DNA from: Progne subis subis
Taxonomy: Eukaryota > Chordata > Aves > Passeriformes > Hirundinidae
Direction: 5' to 3'
Assembly (NCBI GenBank): GCA_022316685.1
Contig: JAKJHU010000159.1
Location: 372,001-436,000, forward strand
Length of the DNA: 64,000 nucleotides
Shown here: one piece after another, positions 22,951 through 34,854 of the stretch
Position numbering within the stretch: position 1 is the first letter of the stretch
How the letters are laid out: every line of letters starts with the position of its first letter
Position numbers and translations under genes: made by a program
Notes under the pieces: model-generated
Database searches by the model: none
The model's input: only the letters and a program-made list of their open reading frames with translations
Told to the model about the DNA's origin: nothing

Positions 22951-24951
22951 TTTACTCCTTCCCTGCTTCATTTACATCTGTAAATGGAGCAATGTGCCCT
23001 GGCATCTTTTTTTGAGTTTTGGTTTTTCCCCAGTTTTTAAAGATGAAATTTTTTTTAATTAATTGTATTTGTATTTCTTAATTTGTATTTTCTTGCTAAC
23101 AAATATAGAATTACTTGATTATTTTTTGGCATTTTTGGCATTTTTTTCCTCCACAGTAGAGCTGTAGCGGGGCTTGATGCCTTTTGGAAAAAGGCTCTTC
23201 CTTCTTGAACAGTCCTGTGCTGATCTGAAAATCATCCAGAGATGAAAACAGGCTTTTGTCCAGCCTGCCTGTTGAGCTAGTGTCTCTTTATTATCCCTGA
23301 CAACTGGAATGCAGTTGATCCTGTAAAATGTCTGGGCTTTCTGTCCTGTCTAATTGTGTCAAACTGCATTTTGCATCCTAAAGAGAGCGGCTGGGAGAGG
23401 ATGTTGAAGCCTTATATGCATTTTTAAACTCATAAATGCCATCGGTGAAGTCTAAACCATCAGATAACTGACTCTGAAGGCCTTGCTGAAATGCACTGAT
23501 GCCTTTATGCCTTCATGAGTTGTCTTCCCCTGCACGGACCCCTCCAGATCCTACACGTGTTGCTGTCAGCTGTATTAGCAATAAGGAGGAATCATAACTG
23601 TGAAAACAGCCCTGGGGGGTGTAAATATCTGCACGCCATCAAGTGAATTTTTCAGTTTTGCAGGGGGTCATGTTCTTGTTCTATGGCAAGACTTTGTCTG
23701 CAGTGCAAGAAGCTGTTTTCAGACCTCTCTTCCTGTGCCAGAGTAGCCATCTCTTCTCCTGGTGTTTCTGAGCATGTGCCCACTCCATCTTTTCAGCAAT
23801 TGGATATTTTGATTATACCACAGTAAAAATGCTGTAAAAGTGGAGACAATGAGATATATTCCAGTTAATCACAACTTTTTTTCTGGAGGTGTGTTCCAAG
23901 AGTTTAAAGCATGTGAAGAAGGCAAGTCAGCATGGTAGATGAGATATTGTGGGCATGACTAAGTGTTGTTGCTTTCACTTTGCTCCTGGGCATTGTTTTT
24001 ATCTCTTGACCACGTTGATCATCCTGACCTGATCCCACACAGCCTCTTCCATGCAGAAAGTTGTAGGTTTCTCCTCCCGTGACCTCCTCTGCATGTGGGA
24101 TAAGGACTTTCATTTTGGCTTGGTGGTTTCTTGGAGGAAACCTCTTTCTGTTCATCATGGCCCTGCAATTTTAGCCTTTGGCTCGTGGTGCTGTTGCTTC
24201 TTCTCCTGCCTGTGTTTTCTTCTGGGCACGTGACAGAACTCTTTCAGTCTGATACCCATGGCCTGGGACAAAAGACTGAGTCTAACCCAGCTCCTTGCCT
24301 GCACGTGAGCATTTCTGTGATGGGTAGAAGATGATTCTCCCTCTGAGTCATGCAATTGCTGTTTCCTTCTCTAAGAAATCTGGTAAAATCAGTAGAAGTA
24401 AGGGGAGGGAAGAAATGGAAAGTGTCTCTGCATTTCAAGAGAAAAAGCAACAGCTCCCCCAGGGTGGTTGTTTTGGCAGCAATCTGCATCTCACTTTGAA
24501 CCCCGAAATAGCCATCAGGTGCAGGCAGCTGTGTTTGCTCTCCTGAAAGGTGTCTGAGATGGTGTTGGCTTTCTTGCTGTGGTCCTGATGGTGTGAAGAG
24601 CCACGAAGGAAATGTCAGCCACATGCATGTGGAAAAGAAAAATCAGTTAGGGTTTGCAGGAAGACCTTGGAAATTTCTTGACTTGCCATACTGGTGCCTT
24701 GCTGCTGAACAGGGTTTTCACAATGATTTCAGGGCTGTGGATCAGTGTCTGTCCCGGTGTTCCCTCTGATAGAACTGCTCATCTGAGCTGGAGTTGCAGT
24801 GCAAGACCAACTGTAGCTCCGATGTCAGGGTTTTGCCCTGGTCTTTGCCCCAAACCCCTCTGCTGATGTTGCATTGAGGGTGAAGATGTTTCCCCAGGTG
24901 GTTCAGATGGAGAATGAAGAGCACTAAGCTGATTGTGGTATTGGAGCTGTG
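22951..24951. other. Gene-free unique DNA
   Basis: Two kilobases without a recognised repeat or exon. The longest frame is 126 codons (24244-24624, reverse), unrecognised and overlapped by others. Confidence 0.5.
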
Positions 24952-25349
24952 GAGACAGGCTGAGAGAGTTGGAGCTGTACAGCGTGAAGGCAAGAAAACT
25001 CCAGAGAAAGCTGAGAGCCCCTTCCAGTGCCTAAAGGGATTCCAAAGGAGCTGGAGAGGGAGTTTGTACAAGGGCATGGAGTGATGTAACAAGAGGGAAT
25101 GGCTTCAGACTGAAAAGAGGGAATGTTTATGTTAGATGTTAAGAAGAAATTCTTCCCTGTGAGGGTTGGAGGTACTGGAACGTGTTGCCCAAAAACGCTG
25201 TGGATTTACCATCACTGGAAGTGTTCAAGACCAGGTTGGACAGCGCTTGAGCAACCTGGTCTGGTGTCCCTGCCCGTGGCAGGGGCTTGGACCAATATGT
25301 TCTTTAAGGTCCCTTCCAACCCAAACCATTCAGTGATTCTTTGATTCTC
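24952..25349 (+). mobile_element. CR1 LINE 3' end, long copy
   Basis: Forward copy: 'gagagccccttccagtgcc', 'ggagctggagagggagtttg', 'aagaagaaattcttccctgtg', 'ggcaggggcttggacc', 'aaggtcccttccaaccc', ending in 'ttcagtgattctttgattct'. The left edge is approximate. Confidence 0.95.
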
Positions 25350-27888
25350 AGAAGCTTTTTCTCCTTAGAGATGCCCAGCCTCATGAGGTGTCATTGTGTT
25401 GTTGCCCCTGAACCTCGTGTTTGGTCCCACCTGTCCCCTGAGGGATTTGCAGAGATTGAATTAGTTTTCTTCTGGTTTCTAGTTTTTATGTCTCTCGTGT
25501 CAGTATGATGGCACACCAAGAACACTCATGAGCTCTCCAGCACTTTTTTTTCCTGGGAAAACCTTGTGGTTACCTTTTCCTTCTCCGAAATACCTGGAAA
25601 CCACCATTCCTCTGGTTCTCTCAGAGCTGTTTATATTGGAGGATGATTGTCACCCCTGTGCATGTGGGAAACTTCTCTAAAAGCAGCTTTGCTGTGTCTC
25701 AGGCAGGAGCTGGTCTGCTGGAATACTGGTGGTGGGGCTGGAACCCTCCTCTGAAGCCTGGTAGCAGCTGGAAATGCAGTTTCCCATTATCTCCTTCAGC
25801 TGTTGGAGTCTCTTGGTGTGACACAGGGAAGTTTCTGCCTGATGGATTTCAGAGAGTGAGGCGAGGGCGGGTGTACATTTTAATTTTAGTTCTGCATGAT
25901 GGAAGATGCTTGTGAGCCCATCATATTAATTTCAAAGCTCTTCAGGACTCTGCTTATTTTGCTGGAATAGTGCAATGGGCTAGCTGGGGAATAAGCAAGT
26001 AAAGCAGAAATTTGGGGAAAGGTAAAACCAACCATGCCGACATGAGTTGGTCTGCACAGCCTCTCAGTAACCGCCTGCCTGTTTTCTTTGACCCTCTTCT
26101 TGCCCCTAGGAAAAAGGTTCTGACCCTGAAGGATCTTTGAATCCCCAGTCTTTTGGGCTGGCATTACTGGATTGGATGGACTCCAGTTGTCCAGCTCTCC
26201 AGCTCAGCCATCTTCCACTGCTCCCATCTGCTCATTCACCCTCCAGGAGATGTGAGGTGGATGTCATACCACTAGCTATCTTCATGTCCATTGCCTGGGC
26301 ATGGCAGAGGGGAAGGCATGGAGAATTCCCAAAAAGGCAGCTGAGTAGTGGAACGTGATGGTTCCAGCTGGAGCAGAGGCATCTCCACAGAAAGGCTGCT
26401 CTTTCTCCTCCCCAGTTTCCTTGCAGCTGAGCTTTGACAGCATTAAAACTTCAGGTAACCTGCATATGAAAGCCTTTGTCTGCTCAAAAAGGGGGAGCTG
26501 GTTGCAATCCGGGGATGCAATTTTGGGCTGGGAGGAGGAACATGAGATCAGCACAGAGAGTATGTGCAGGACCATGGGTACGAGTGCGAGGTGGCTCAGC
26601 AGCAGGGAGTGAGGAAGCCTGGATTCAACTCTCCATATCAAAAATACTGGTACAACAGAGGTGTTCAGAGGAGTGTTTTTGTAGATTTGGCTTGGTACTG
26701 GCCTGGTTCCCACATCCAGAGTCTCTTTAGGTTTTTGGAATATTAGGTACATCATGGTTGTGATGGAGTTTGGGGACATTCCTGGAGAACCCAGCAGGGA
26801 AATTCCTCCAGACAGCAGCCAATTGGACGTTGCATAAGTGAGATGCAATCTGTGCCTCCACCTCATGAATTGTGTTGTTGCTATATATATATATATTTTT
26901 TTTTTAATAAATATCATGTTTGTGTGCTTGGATGACATTTCCCATTCAGAAATGGAGGGGAGGAAGGAATGTGTCACCCACACCCAAGGTGCCAGGCACA
27001 TAACTCAGGAGAATTACTCATAAAGCCACAACCTCATTATCCAGCTATGAAGGATTTCTGCCACCAACTTCCTCAGTCTGGCCACAATCCTGAAATTAAT
27101 CCCACCTAAACAGTCAGGAGCATTTCCTCTCTCAGTGCAGGCAGAAATCATTTTGTCACATGGTTGAATGCTTCAAACAAAGATGAAAATAGGCAAACCC
27201 CTCCAAAAAGCCTAAAGTATAATAATTAAGCTGGTGCATGTGGGGTGTTAGAAAAGGCTGCTCCCATCCCAGTTCCAAGCAGATGATGGAGCACACAGCA
27301 TAGGTGGAGCAGACTGGGGAAGACTCAAAGCACCAGATGGGAAGTTGAGGTGGTTTTCCCGCTGTAAACACCTAACTTCCCCTTTTGGGGAGCAGATGGG
27401 ATCAGGAATTTTCAGTGACCTTGTGGGCAATGGTAGGATGAGCTGAGTTTTGGATCTTCTTTAGTACCTGCTGCTGTATTTCTTTCTCCTGCTGGTGTCA
27501 CCTGGGTTTTGGCTGCTCTTAGCAATATCCTGCAGTAAACAAGGATAGTGAGCTTGTGATGGCTAAAATCCACACCTAAACACACTTCTTGCATGCTCCT
27601 CATCATATTCTTCCTAATTTTTTTCTTTTTTTTCGTGGAGCTGAAAAGAATGGCCTGTGAAGTCACAAATTCCCAGCTCTCAGCCCCTGTTTTTTTTTTT
27701 TTTTTGTTTTCTTTCTAAAGAAACAGGGTGAAGGAAAGTGGCTCTGGGGTGTCCAGGAGAAAAAGCCTCCTTATAACCAGAGCAGTGGTGGTGTGGCTCA
27801 ACAAGAAGCTGGAACCAGGATGTCCTGGGCCAAACAAGGGGGCTGGGCAGGCTGCACATCTCCATGTCCTGCCCACTTTTCCCAAGCA
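25350..27888. other. Unique DNA with one long unassigned frame
   Basis: A reverse-strand frame at 26282-27001 (239 codons) is the longest here. It runs through a (TA)n/A-rich microsatellite that encodes IYIYI, contains no recognised domain and has no supporting neighbours, so it is not called as a gene. Simple sequence lies at 26881-26908 ((TA)n then T) and 27690-27705 (poly T). Confidence 0.45.
26881..26908. repeat. (TA)n followed by poly(T)
   Basis: About eight TA units then about ten T. Confidence 0.9.
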
Positions 27889-28020
27889 GCAGGTGACAGG
27901 ACAAGAGAAAACTATCTCAGTTTGCACCAGGGAGGTTTAGATTTGATATTAGGAAAAAATTCCTCACTGAAATGTTTTTCAAGCAGTGGAAGAGGCTACC
28001 CAGGGACATGGTTGAGTCAC
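27889..28020 (+). mobile_element. CR1 LINE, left half (split by an LTR)
   Basis: Forward CR1: 'gcaggtgacaggacaagag', 'gaggtttagatttgatattagg', 'gaagaggctacccaggg', stopping at 'gttgagtcac'. Its continuation resumes at 29554 with 'gtcaccattcctggagg', so the two halves are one copy interrupted by the LTR. Confidence 0.95.
28016..28020. repeat. Target-site duplication GTCAC, left
   Basis: GTCAC directly before the TG end of the LTR; repeated at 29554-29558. Collapsing one copy restores an ordinary CR1 sequence ('gttgagtcaccattcc'). Confidence 0.93.
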
Positions 28021-29553
28021 TGTAGTGGTTTCATGTTCACTAAATGTTGGTCTTAGTACTTACTCTTTCTGTGGGAGAGAGACGAGGATAAAAACAAAGC
28101 AGGCTCAACCTTAAAATTAACAAATAGTTTTATTAACATACACTGAAAGAATAGAAAAAAAAGTTTGAAAAAAACCCCCTAAAATGGAATGAAACTTCAA
28201 AAACACTCTTCCCTCCCCTTACAAACTGTTCACTTTCTTACAAAACAACATAAAGAGACAAAACTTGCAATTTTCAGTCAGTTTCACTATCTGACAATAG
28301 TCTTTCATCAATTCATTAGGGGAAGAGTATTTTCTAGAGTCATGGATCCCACTGACAACTTAGAACAGTTCTCTTGTGGGTTTTAAACTGTCACAAAAAC
28401 AACTGCCCGGAGAAACTTGCCTTTGTGACCCTCCCAGGAGCAGTTTCCCAAGCTGCTTATGGGTCATGGGTCTTAGACTTTTGCATACTGGGGTGTCACC
28501 TTTTAAAGATGAATAACTCCAAAGCAAAGGATTCTTCACTTCAAGGTACAGAGATATCTTCTCACTTCTTCACTGGCGCAGGGGGCTTCTCATCTTTATC
28601 TCTGTTCAAGCATCTTATAGGATATTACTTAGTTCATCAAAAACGCCTTTGCTTAAATCTACACACAAATTAAAACAATCATCTCCCCAAATGCATATCT
28701 TTCCCATGATTTAAAGGAATGATCTAAATACAGAGTTCATTTCCATGGCTGAAGTAAGAATAGAACAATCAGCTCTTCAACCCTCTGTCCCAATAGCCTT
28801 TTCACTCTTGCTCCACTGACTTCATGCTGTTGGTCTTTATGTTCACTCCGTCCTTTCTTACTCTCTCAGAGAAGGGCCGAGCTCTGGAAGCTTCATGTTG
28901 CTAAGAAAGAGTTAAATCTGCTCGGAGTTTTTGTCTCTCTCTCTCTCTCTGTAGCTCGTGGTGTTAGATGTTCAAAGCCGAGCTGATGAGGGAGGAAGAA
29001 CTCACAGAAACATTAGAGATTGGAGCACTCAGGCAGTCCGGAATCACAAAAAAAACCAGGCATGATCATAAATGCCTTCTCAGCCCACCCCTCGGTGTAA
29101 ATCGGGGTGGCTTCGGCCCAAATGGTGCCCATAGCTCTTATCAGGGCCCAGCAGAGATCTCTCCCTGCTCTAGAGAAGTCTGAACAAAGTAGCTGTTGCA
29201 AATGAGCAACCTCTCCTTCCCCCCTTCACCTGAGAGCCGATGGAATCCGGCCGGGCCTCAGGCCAGCTCCCATCCCACAAAAGGGGGGAGCAGCAGGCCC
29301 AGCTCGATGTTACCTGTCTCTCTCTGGCCAAAGGAAAGAACAAAAAGGACCCACCTACAGGAAATCAAGGGGTTTTATATGGTACTTCCCAAAGTCTCAG
29401 CTAGTAATTCTCAGTGGTTAAAACAGATGTCAGTATTCTAACTAACTCTCTGATAGGTTCCTGTCTCTTCCAAAGCAATTCCCAGGTCTTGACCTGGAGA
29501 ATTATTCTATATTCTTCTATAACTAAAAAAACAAACTGTACTAACCCATGACA
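28021..29553 (-). mobile_element. Solo LTR of an endogenous retrovirus (1,533 bp)
   Basis: The insertion runs TGTAGTGG...CCATGACA, with TG/CA ends and a flanking 5-bp duplication, GTCAC. On the reverse strand it opens TGTCATGGGTTAGTACAG, close to the TGTCATGG starts common among bird endogenous retroviral LTRs, which sets the orientation. Read that way, a TATAAAA box lies at 29373-29379 and an AATAAA signal at 28129-28134, about 110 bp before the end. No gag, pol or env frame and no internal repeat of its ends are seen, so it looks like a solo LTR left by recombination. The TATA-to-AATAAA distance of about 1.2 kb would imply an unusually long R region, unless another promoter or signal is used. 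A 5-bp duplication is most often seen with ERVL-type elements, though the class is uncertain. Confidence 0.88.
28943..28962. repeat. (TC)n run inside the LTR
   Basis: About nine TC units within the solo LTR. Confidence 0.9.
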
Positions 29554-29694
29554 GTCACCATTCCTGGAGGTATTTAAAGATGTGTGGATGTGGCACCTGG
29601 GGACATGGGTTTGTGGTGGCCTTGGCAATACTTAGGAGTTGGACTAATGGATCTGAAAGGTCTTTTCTAACCTAAATTATTCTGTAACTCTAGG
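29554..29694 (+). mobile_element. CR1 LINE, right half (split by an LTR)
   Basis: Starts with the second GTCAC and 'cattcctggaggtatttaaag', then 'gtggatgtggcacctgggg', 'ggtcttttctaacctaaat' and 'tattctgtaactctagg'. It continues the half ending at 28020. Confidence 0.95.
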
Positions 29695-31697
29695 AAGCTG
29701 AGAGCATTTCTTCTGTCAGCTGCTGGCTGGGACTAGTGGCTTTAAAATTTGATGTTTTCCCTTTTATCTTGCCAAAGGACATGGAAGTGCTGCTGGGCAT
29801 GTCCCAAGTGTGGGATGCTGAAGGATGAGGTGGATTAGCACTCATCTGCTAATGAGGACCACAGGTAAACAAGAAGGGATGGAGTGGGAGGACTGAGCTG
29901 AGCTGCCCCATGGTGATTTCCATAGGTTAAATGGGCAGGTTGTTGGGAATTACATCCTCCAGATGTAACAACTCAATAAGATCAATGTTTACAAAACCCC
30001 TCACACAATTGGATCGAAATCTTGATTAAACCTTGAGGCTGGTTGTCCCCAGCCTGCTCAGTAACACTCACTCACTTGTTAACTCCCTTTTGATGTTTCT
30101 CACTCTGAGCAATAAGAAGCTGCTGCTCCGGGAGGGGAAAATCCTCTGTCACAGTGTGTAATTGGCTTGGTGTGTTTGCACAGAGGTCACCAAGGGCTGG
30201 GATTGCTGCTCTGCTCCTCTGGGCAGATATAAATCATTGCTGCAATTTTATCTCTCAATTTTTCTCTCTGGTGAAATTACATCTTTTTTTTTTTTTTTTT
30301 TTTTTTAACGGAGCTTTCATTGTAGAGCATGTATGCAGGAAGTACATGGTGTTTGTATAGGAAGTGTTTATTAATGCAAAAGGATTTTTAAAGCATTCAG
30401 CCCAGAGTGACCAGAGCTGAAGGCAGCGTGTGAAGGAACTCCTCTCTGGTGTTAATTGAGCAAAGCAAGTAGGCGTATTAATTAAAAGGCCTTTTGTGAG
30501 CTCTAGAGAACTGCCTGGTGCTTTCCTAATGCAGGACCTGCCCCTTGGGGCTGTACCAGCACTTTTCCCTGGTGGCAGAATTGGCTGCTTTTGTAACCAG
30601 GAGGTGTTGTTTCCAGAATAAAAGCTAAAATTGGAAATTCTTGGAAGGTAGGAGTGAGTGTCTGTACGTGTTTGAAGGCCAGCAGGAGAGAGAGACAAGC
30701 GGCTGGTGAGAAATGCCAAGACCTTGATTCAGCAGGGTTCTCCCTGTTCTCTAAAATCTGACACACTGAAATGCTTAACTGGACTGTGGCCAGAGTGTTC
30801 CTCCCACAAGCATATTTGGGCTCTTAAAGACTGGACACTTAAACAAGTGATTCTCCTTTTCCATTCAAGGTTTTAATGTGTAATTTATTACTTTTTCAGG
30901 TGTCCTGCAAACAATTACAACCCCCTACTTTTGTACCATTGCTAATCTGGAAATATTAAAACCTTCTAGGAATTTTAAAGATTTTTTTCAAATTTTGTTT
31001 TGAAAAGGAGTTGCTGTTCCCCATGCTCAGCAGTGATGTTTTGAGGAACCAAGATGATGTTTTTGCACCTGTTCCTACAGCCCTGCTCAGAGGCTGCAGG
31101 ATGTGCCTGGATATCAGAGCTCTTGGTGCTGATGGCTGCTGTGTCCTTAACCATGACAGTGATTTTTTTTTTTTTTTTTTTAAATCAGTTTTATCACCTT
31201 ATCAGTTGTCTTTCTTTTTCTTCCAGATTAGAAGAAAGTCTTGTGTGCCCAGGAGAGGAGGACTTGGGAAGCAGCTGGTAAGAGCATCTCTTCAGGACAG
31301 GGTCACCTGAACGTGGAATTATGGGGCTCAGGCAAATGCAAATAAAATTTTTTCCTTGAGAAACCTTTTTCTTTTTTTTCCCCATGACTTTCATTTTATG
31401 GTAGTTTCACTCTCTTTTGGACTGAGTTGCCAAAAGGGAGAGCTGGTTTATGGAAGTTCTTGATGCTGAGGCTGGGGAGGGAGTGCTTTTTCTTCATTCA
31501 CATGGAAAGCAACCTTATCCAAGAGTTGTCTCAGAGCTTTGGGCATAATTTCATGTTCTCCCTGTGTTCTCATTGTGCTGATGCTTTGCTGGTTCCATGT
31601 CTTTGATCTCTAGAGAAAACCATGCACAGGAGTAAAATAAGCACAGGGAATGGCAGTTCTTTGAAACTTGGGTGCTTAAGGATGCCAGGCAGAATTT
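29695..31697. other. Gene-free unique DNA with poly(T) tracts
   Basis: Poly(T) runs lie at about 30284-30306 and 31164-31182. A TTTATT (reverse AATAAA) at 30367-30372 is about 60 bp from the first T run, too far for a clear retrocopy tail. The 154-codon reverse frame at 30255-30719 reads through the T run as poly-lysine and is not a gene. Confidence 0.5.
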
Positions 31698-31992
31698 GAA
31701 TCATGGAATAGTCTGGATCGGAAGCAACTTTTGAGGGTCATCAAATCCAATTCCCCTTGAATGAACACGGACATCTCCAACTTGATCTGGTTTCTCGTAG
31801 CCCCATCCCACCTGACCTTGAACCTTTCCAGGGATGGGGCACCTGCCACCTCTGTGGGCAACATTTTTGTGTCTTATCAAAATCTTTCATCTCACCTGAA
31901 CCCCTACCCTCTCTCAGTTTGAAACCATTACCCTGACAATGCAGGCCCTACTAAAAAGTCCATCCCCAAATTCCCTGAAATCTCTGAGAGCC
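31698..31992 (-). mobile_element. CR1 LINE 3' end, strongly diverged
   Basis: gaatcatggaatagtctgg, 'cttgaacctttccagggatgg', 'ctctcagtttgaaaccattaccc'. It lacks several blocks and is among the most diverged copies in the window. Confidence 0.85.
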
Positions 31993-33084
31993 ATATTGTT
32001 CTGTAGGTCTTCAGGTTTTAACTTCATGTTCCTCATCTTGGAAACTCCTGAGGGGGTGGGGAAGCCTTGTTGATCTTCTGGGCAGTGTGAAAGGCAAGCA
32101 GAGGAGCGCTGGTACCATCAGGGGGGTGTTCCTGTGTCCATGGGATGCTCACTGGTCCCCTCCCAGGGAAATTGCTTTTTGCTCCAGCAGCAAATCCAGC
32201 CATGGCAGATCCATTAGCACAGCCACAGCCAAGTTCTGCTGGATTTTCCTGGGACTATTCTGTCCCTCCCAGCTGGTTTACCTCCCCTTGGAGGCGTAGG
32301 GAGATTTATAGGACTCCTCCTTGGTGACCCTGGAGACAGAAACTGATCCATCCCCTGCAAGGCTCGTGTTTGGGGAGGGACCAGTGCTTTCCGCAATTTT
32401 CCCGTCATCTTTGGCAACACCGGTGCTGGATCAGTGCGATGGGTGTCCCCTTTGATACAGGTGGTGTTTCTCTAAATACCAGTGCTCATTTTCCTTGGCT
32501 TTCCTCACAGCAGCGCTGAGCAAAGAGCTTTAGTGGTGTCACTGCTGCCCTGAATAGTCCCCCAGCACCATGTCTGGCTGGAGAGAGACAGAGAGAGCAT
32601 AAATTGTCCTCCTGCAAGGGTCTGGACTGAAAACCCCAGAGGATTTGGCTTTCAGTATGAGCTAGTCATGCCTTAACACAAATTTTTCTGAGGCCATCTT
32701 TTCTCAGCTTTATGGTTTTCCTTTCCCATCTCTTACTTCCATGTGCAGTTTCTTCTGTGTGGCAGAAAGGAGCAGGGACATGGGAATGTGGCCTCTGGGA
32801 GCAGCCTGGACCAATGGGTTAGAAAGCTGCAGTCAGCCAGGTGATGGGGCAGATTGTTTCAGCAGTGAGGGGGGAAATAACTGTTGTGGCATCTGTGTCT
32901 GTGACAAAGTCTTGCTCTTGCTGGACCTGGAGTCATGAGCCCAGTTCAGGGCATTGGTGGTGGTGGTGTGAATTGTAAAGAACACCAAGAGATAAATGTG
33001 GAAGTCCTGTGGTGTTTTGAGAGCTGCACTGATGGTGTCAGCCAAGCTGGGCTCTGGATCTCTCTCCCCAGCTGTCGTGGTGAT
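31993..33084. other. Gene-free unique DNA
   Basis: No repeat or gene recognised. Short frames overlap on both strands at 32.1-32.4 kb. Confidence 0.5.
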
Positions 33085-33555
33085 CCTTGGCTGCGTTGAC
33101 AACATTTGAACTCATTCCTTGGGAAGGCTGACCTGGATCAGAGACTGGACAGAGCTGGAGAATAAAGTAGATATTGATTAAAAGGCCTTTAAGGGTTCAC
33201 TTTGGGCAGGACAAGAGCCTAGCCAGGACTACACCCAAGATGGACCCAAAATGGTCACAAAATGGACGACCGAGATCTCAGACTTTTATAAATTTTGGTC
33301 CATTTGCATATTGGGGTTTAATTGTCCAATTACAGATTCAGGTTGTGAAGGCCCATCCTTGTTTTCTTTCTTCAGTCCACCATTGTTTGTGCTTTTGGGC
33401 CTGAAAAGTTGTACTTGGTCTCCAGCAGGAAAAGGATTTGTTTTGTCTCCCTACTCTGTGCAGAGAGCTGAGTGACACTGAATGTGAGGCTCAGAACTGC
33501 ACCCCTGGGCAGCACAGAATATGAAAAACATGGAAGCTAAAACGGAAGGCATCAT
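33085..33555. mobile_element. Possible endogenous-retrovirus LTR (boundaries uncertain)
   Basis: The stretch has the texture of a songbird LTR: an AATAAA at about 33162, 'gatattgattaaaaggcc', repeated 'caaaatgg' units, and 'ggtccatttgcatattgggg' with an octamer-like ATTTGCAT. A TGTCGTGG at 33073 could be its terminus, but I found no matching CA end or target-site duplication. The call rests mainly on recollection of similar repeats in passerine genomes; it could instead be unique DNA. Confidence 0.4.
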
Positions 33556-34604
33556 AGCTCCCATCAATTTGTTGTCCTGTCCAGTCCTGTCACTGTCCCT
33601 GTGTTGTCTTTGAGCTCTTGCACACTTGTTGGTTGCCCTCTCCCCACCTCTCATGCACCAGGGGTCTGTTGCTCTCCCTGCCTATCTGCTGCATGATGAA
33701 AAAAGTGGATGGAAACCTTTCGGGAAGAGTGGTGCGCTCTACGCTGGGTGTGGAATGCTTTTGAAAATCTCACTGTTTGATAGCCACATGTGGTGCTGTG
33801 TGTGCAAAGATATAGAAGGACATCATTGCAGCAGAGTCCAAATCTCTTTCTGTTCAGATTTGTTCTTGTTCACCTCCTGATACCCTGGAAGTCCCAGCAG
33901 CAGAGTTGTTTTTAGCTTTTTTTATGCTCTGTGCTGAGCACTGGTGAAGGCACTTTAGCTGGAAGGGCTGCACAGGGCACAAGCACAAGGTGCTCCCTGG
34001 CCTCAGCTCTTCATCCACATGACCAATTTTGCTGGAGGCTGCTGAGCTCTGGAGAGGCCACTCCTTGCTAAGGGGACCTCCAGGTTCCCCCTGGGGACTT
34101 GGTTCAACTGGCCTGACCTGTGCCTCAGCCATTCAGGTGATGCAAGTAAGAGGTTGACTGGGGCTAAGCTTGTGCCTGGATTTGTGTCCAGCATCAGCGT
34201 CACTGCTCAAACTTTTCGTGTATCACTAAGTGGTTTTCTGTCTTTGTCCCTGGCTGGTCATTGGTGCTTTCAGTTATAGGCACAGTAATTGGAAAAGTTG
34301 TGTTTTTATCAGCCATAAACGTGCATCTGCGTGCGCACAGCTATCCGTAAAATAAACTTTTAATGGTTAAAACAGATGGAGATGTAGCATCCACGTGTTG
34401 ATGTTCTCACTGTGCCCAGGTCCTTGCTAGATCTCATTGCATTTTCTCCTTGTCCCCATCCTTCTGATCCTTTCAAGTGTCAGTGGTGAACTTCACAAAT
34501 GCTGCTTTTCATGAACTGTTCCATCAGGTGCTGATTTTGTCTTTAGGGGTGTGAAGGACCTGGGCGCTTTGATTGTCCAAGGGCACATACAAGGGCTCAA
34601 AGCT
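33556..34604. other. Gene-free unique DNA
   Basis: No repeat or exon recognised. Confidence 0.5.
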
Positions 34605-34854
34605 GGTCATGGGACAAGAGGAAATGGCCTCAAGTGGTGCCAGGGGAGGTTTAGATTAGACATTGGGAATAATTTCTTCACCAAAAGAGTTCTAAAGCAT
34701 TGGAAGGTGCTGCCCAAGGAGGTGGTGGAGGGTGCAGGTGTGCAGATGTGGCACTTGGGGACATGGCATAGTGGTGGCCTCCAATCAGTGCTTAGTTAAT
34801 GGTGGGATTTGATGATGTTAAAGGAATTTTCCAGCTAAACAATTCCACAATTCT
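34605..34854 (+). mobile_element. CR1 LINE 3' end (divergent subfamily)
   Basis: Forward copy of the same subfamily as 6.5 and 59.7 kb: 'catgggacaagaggaaatgg', 'ggaggtttagattagacattgg', 'gtgctgcccaaggaggtgg', 'gatgtggcacttggggacatgg', ending 'aaacaattccacaattct'. Confidence 0.92.

Noticed and set aside
28021..29553. Full provirus with gag/pol/env
   Set aside because: Only 1.5 kb, no retroviral protein frames and no repeated ends; a solo LTR fits better.
30255..30719. Reverse frame ending in poly-lysine next to a T run, as a possible retrocopy
   Set aside because: The lysines come from the T run and the nearest AATAAA is about 60 bp away; no parent gene is recognised.
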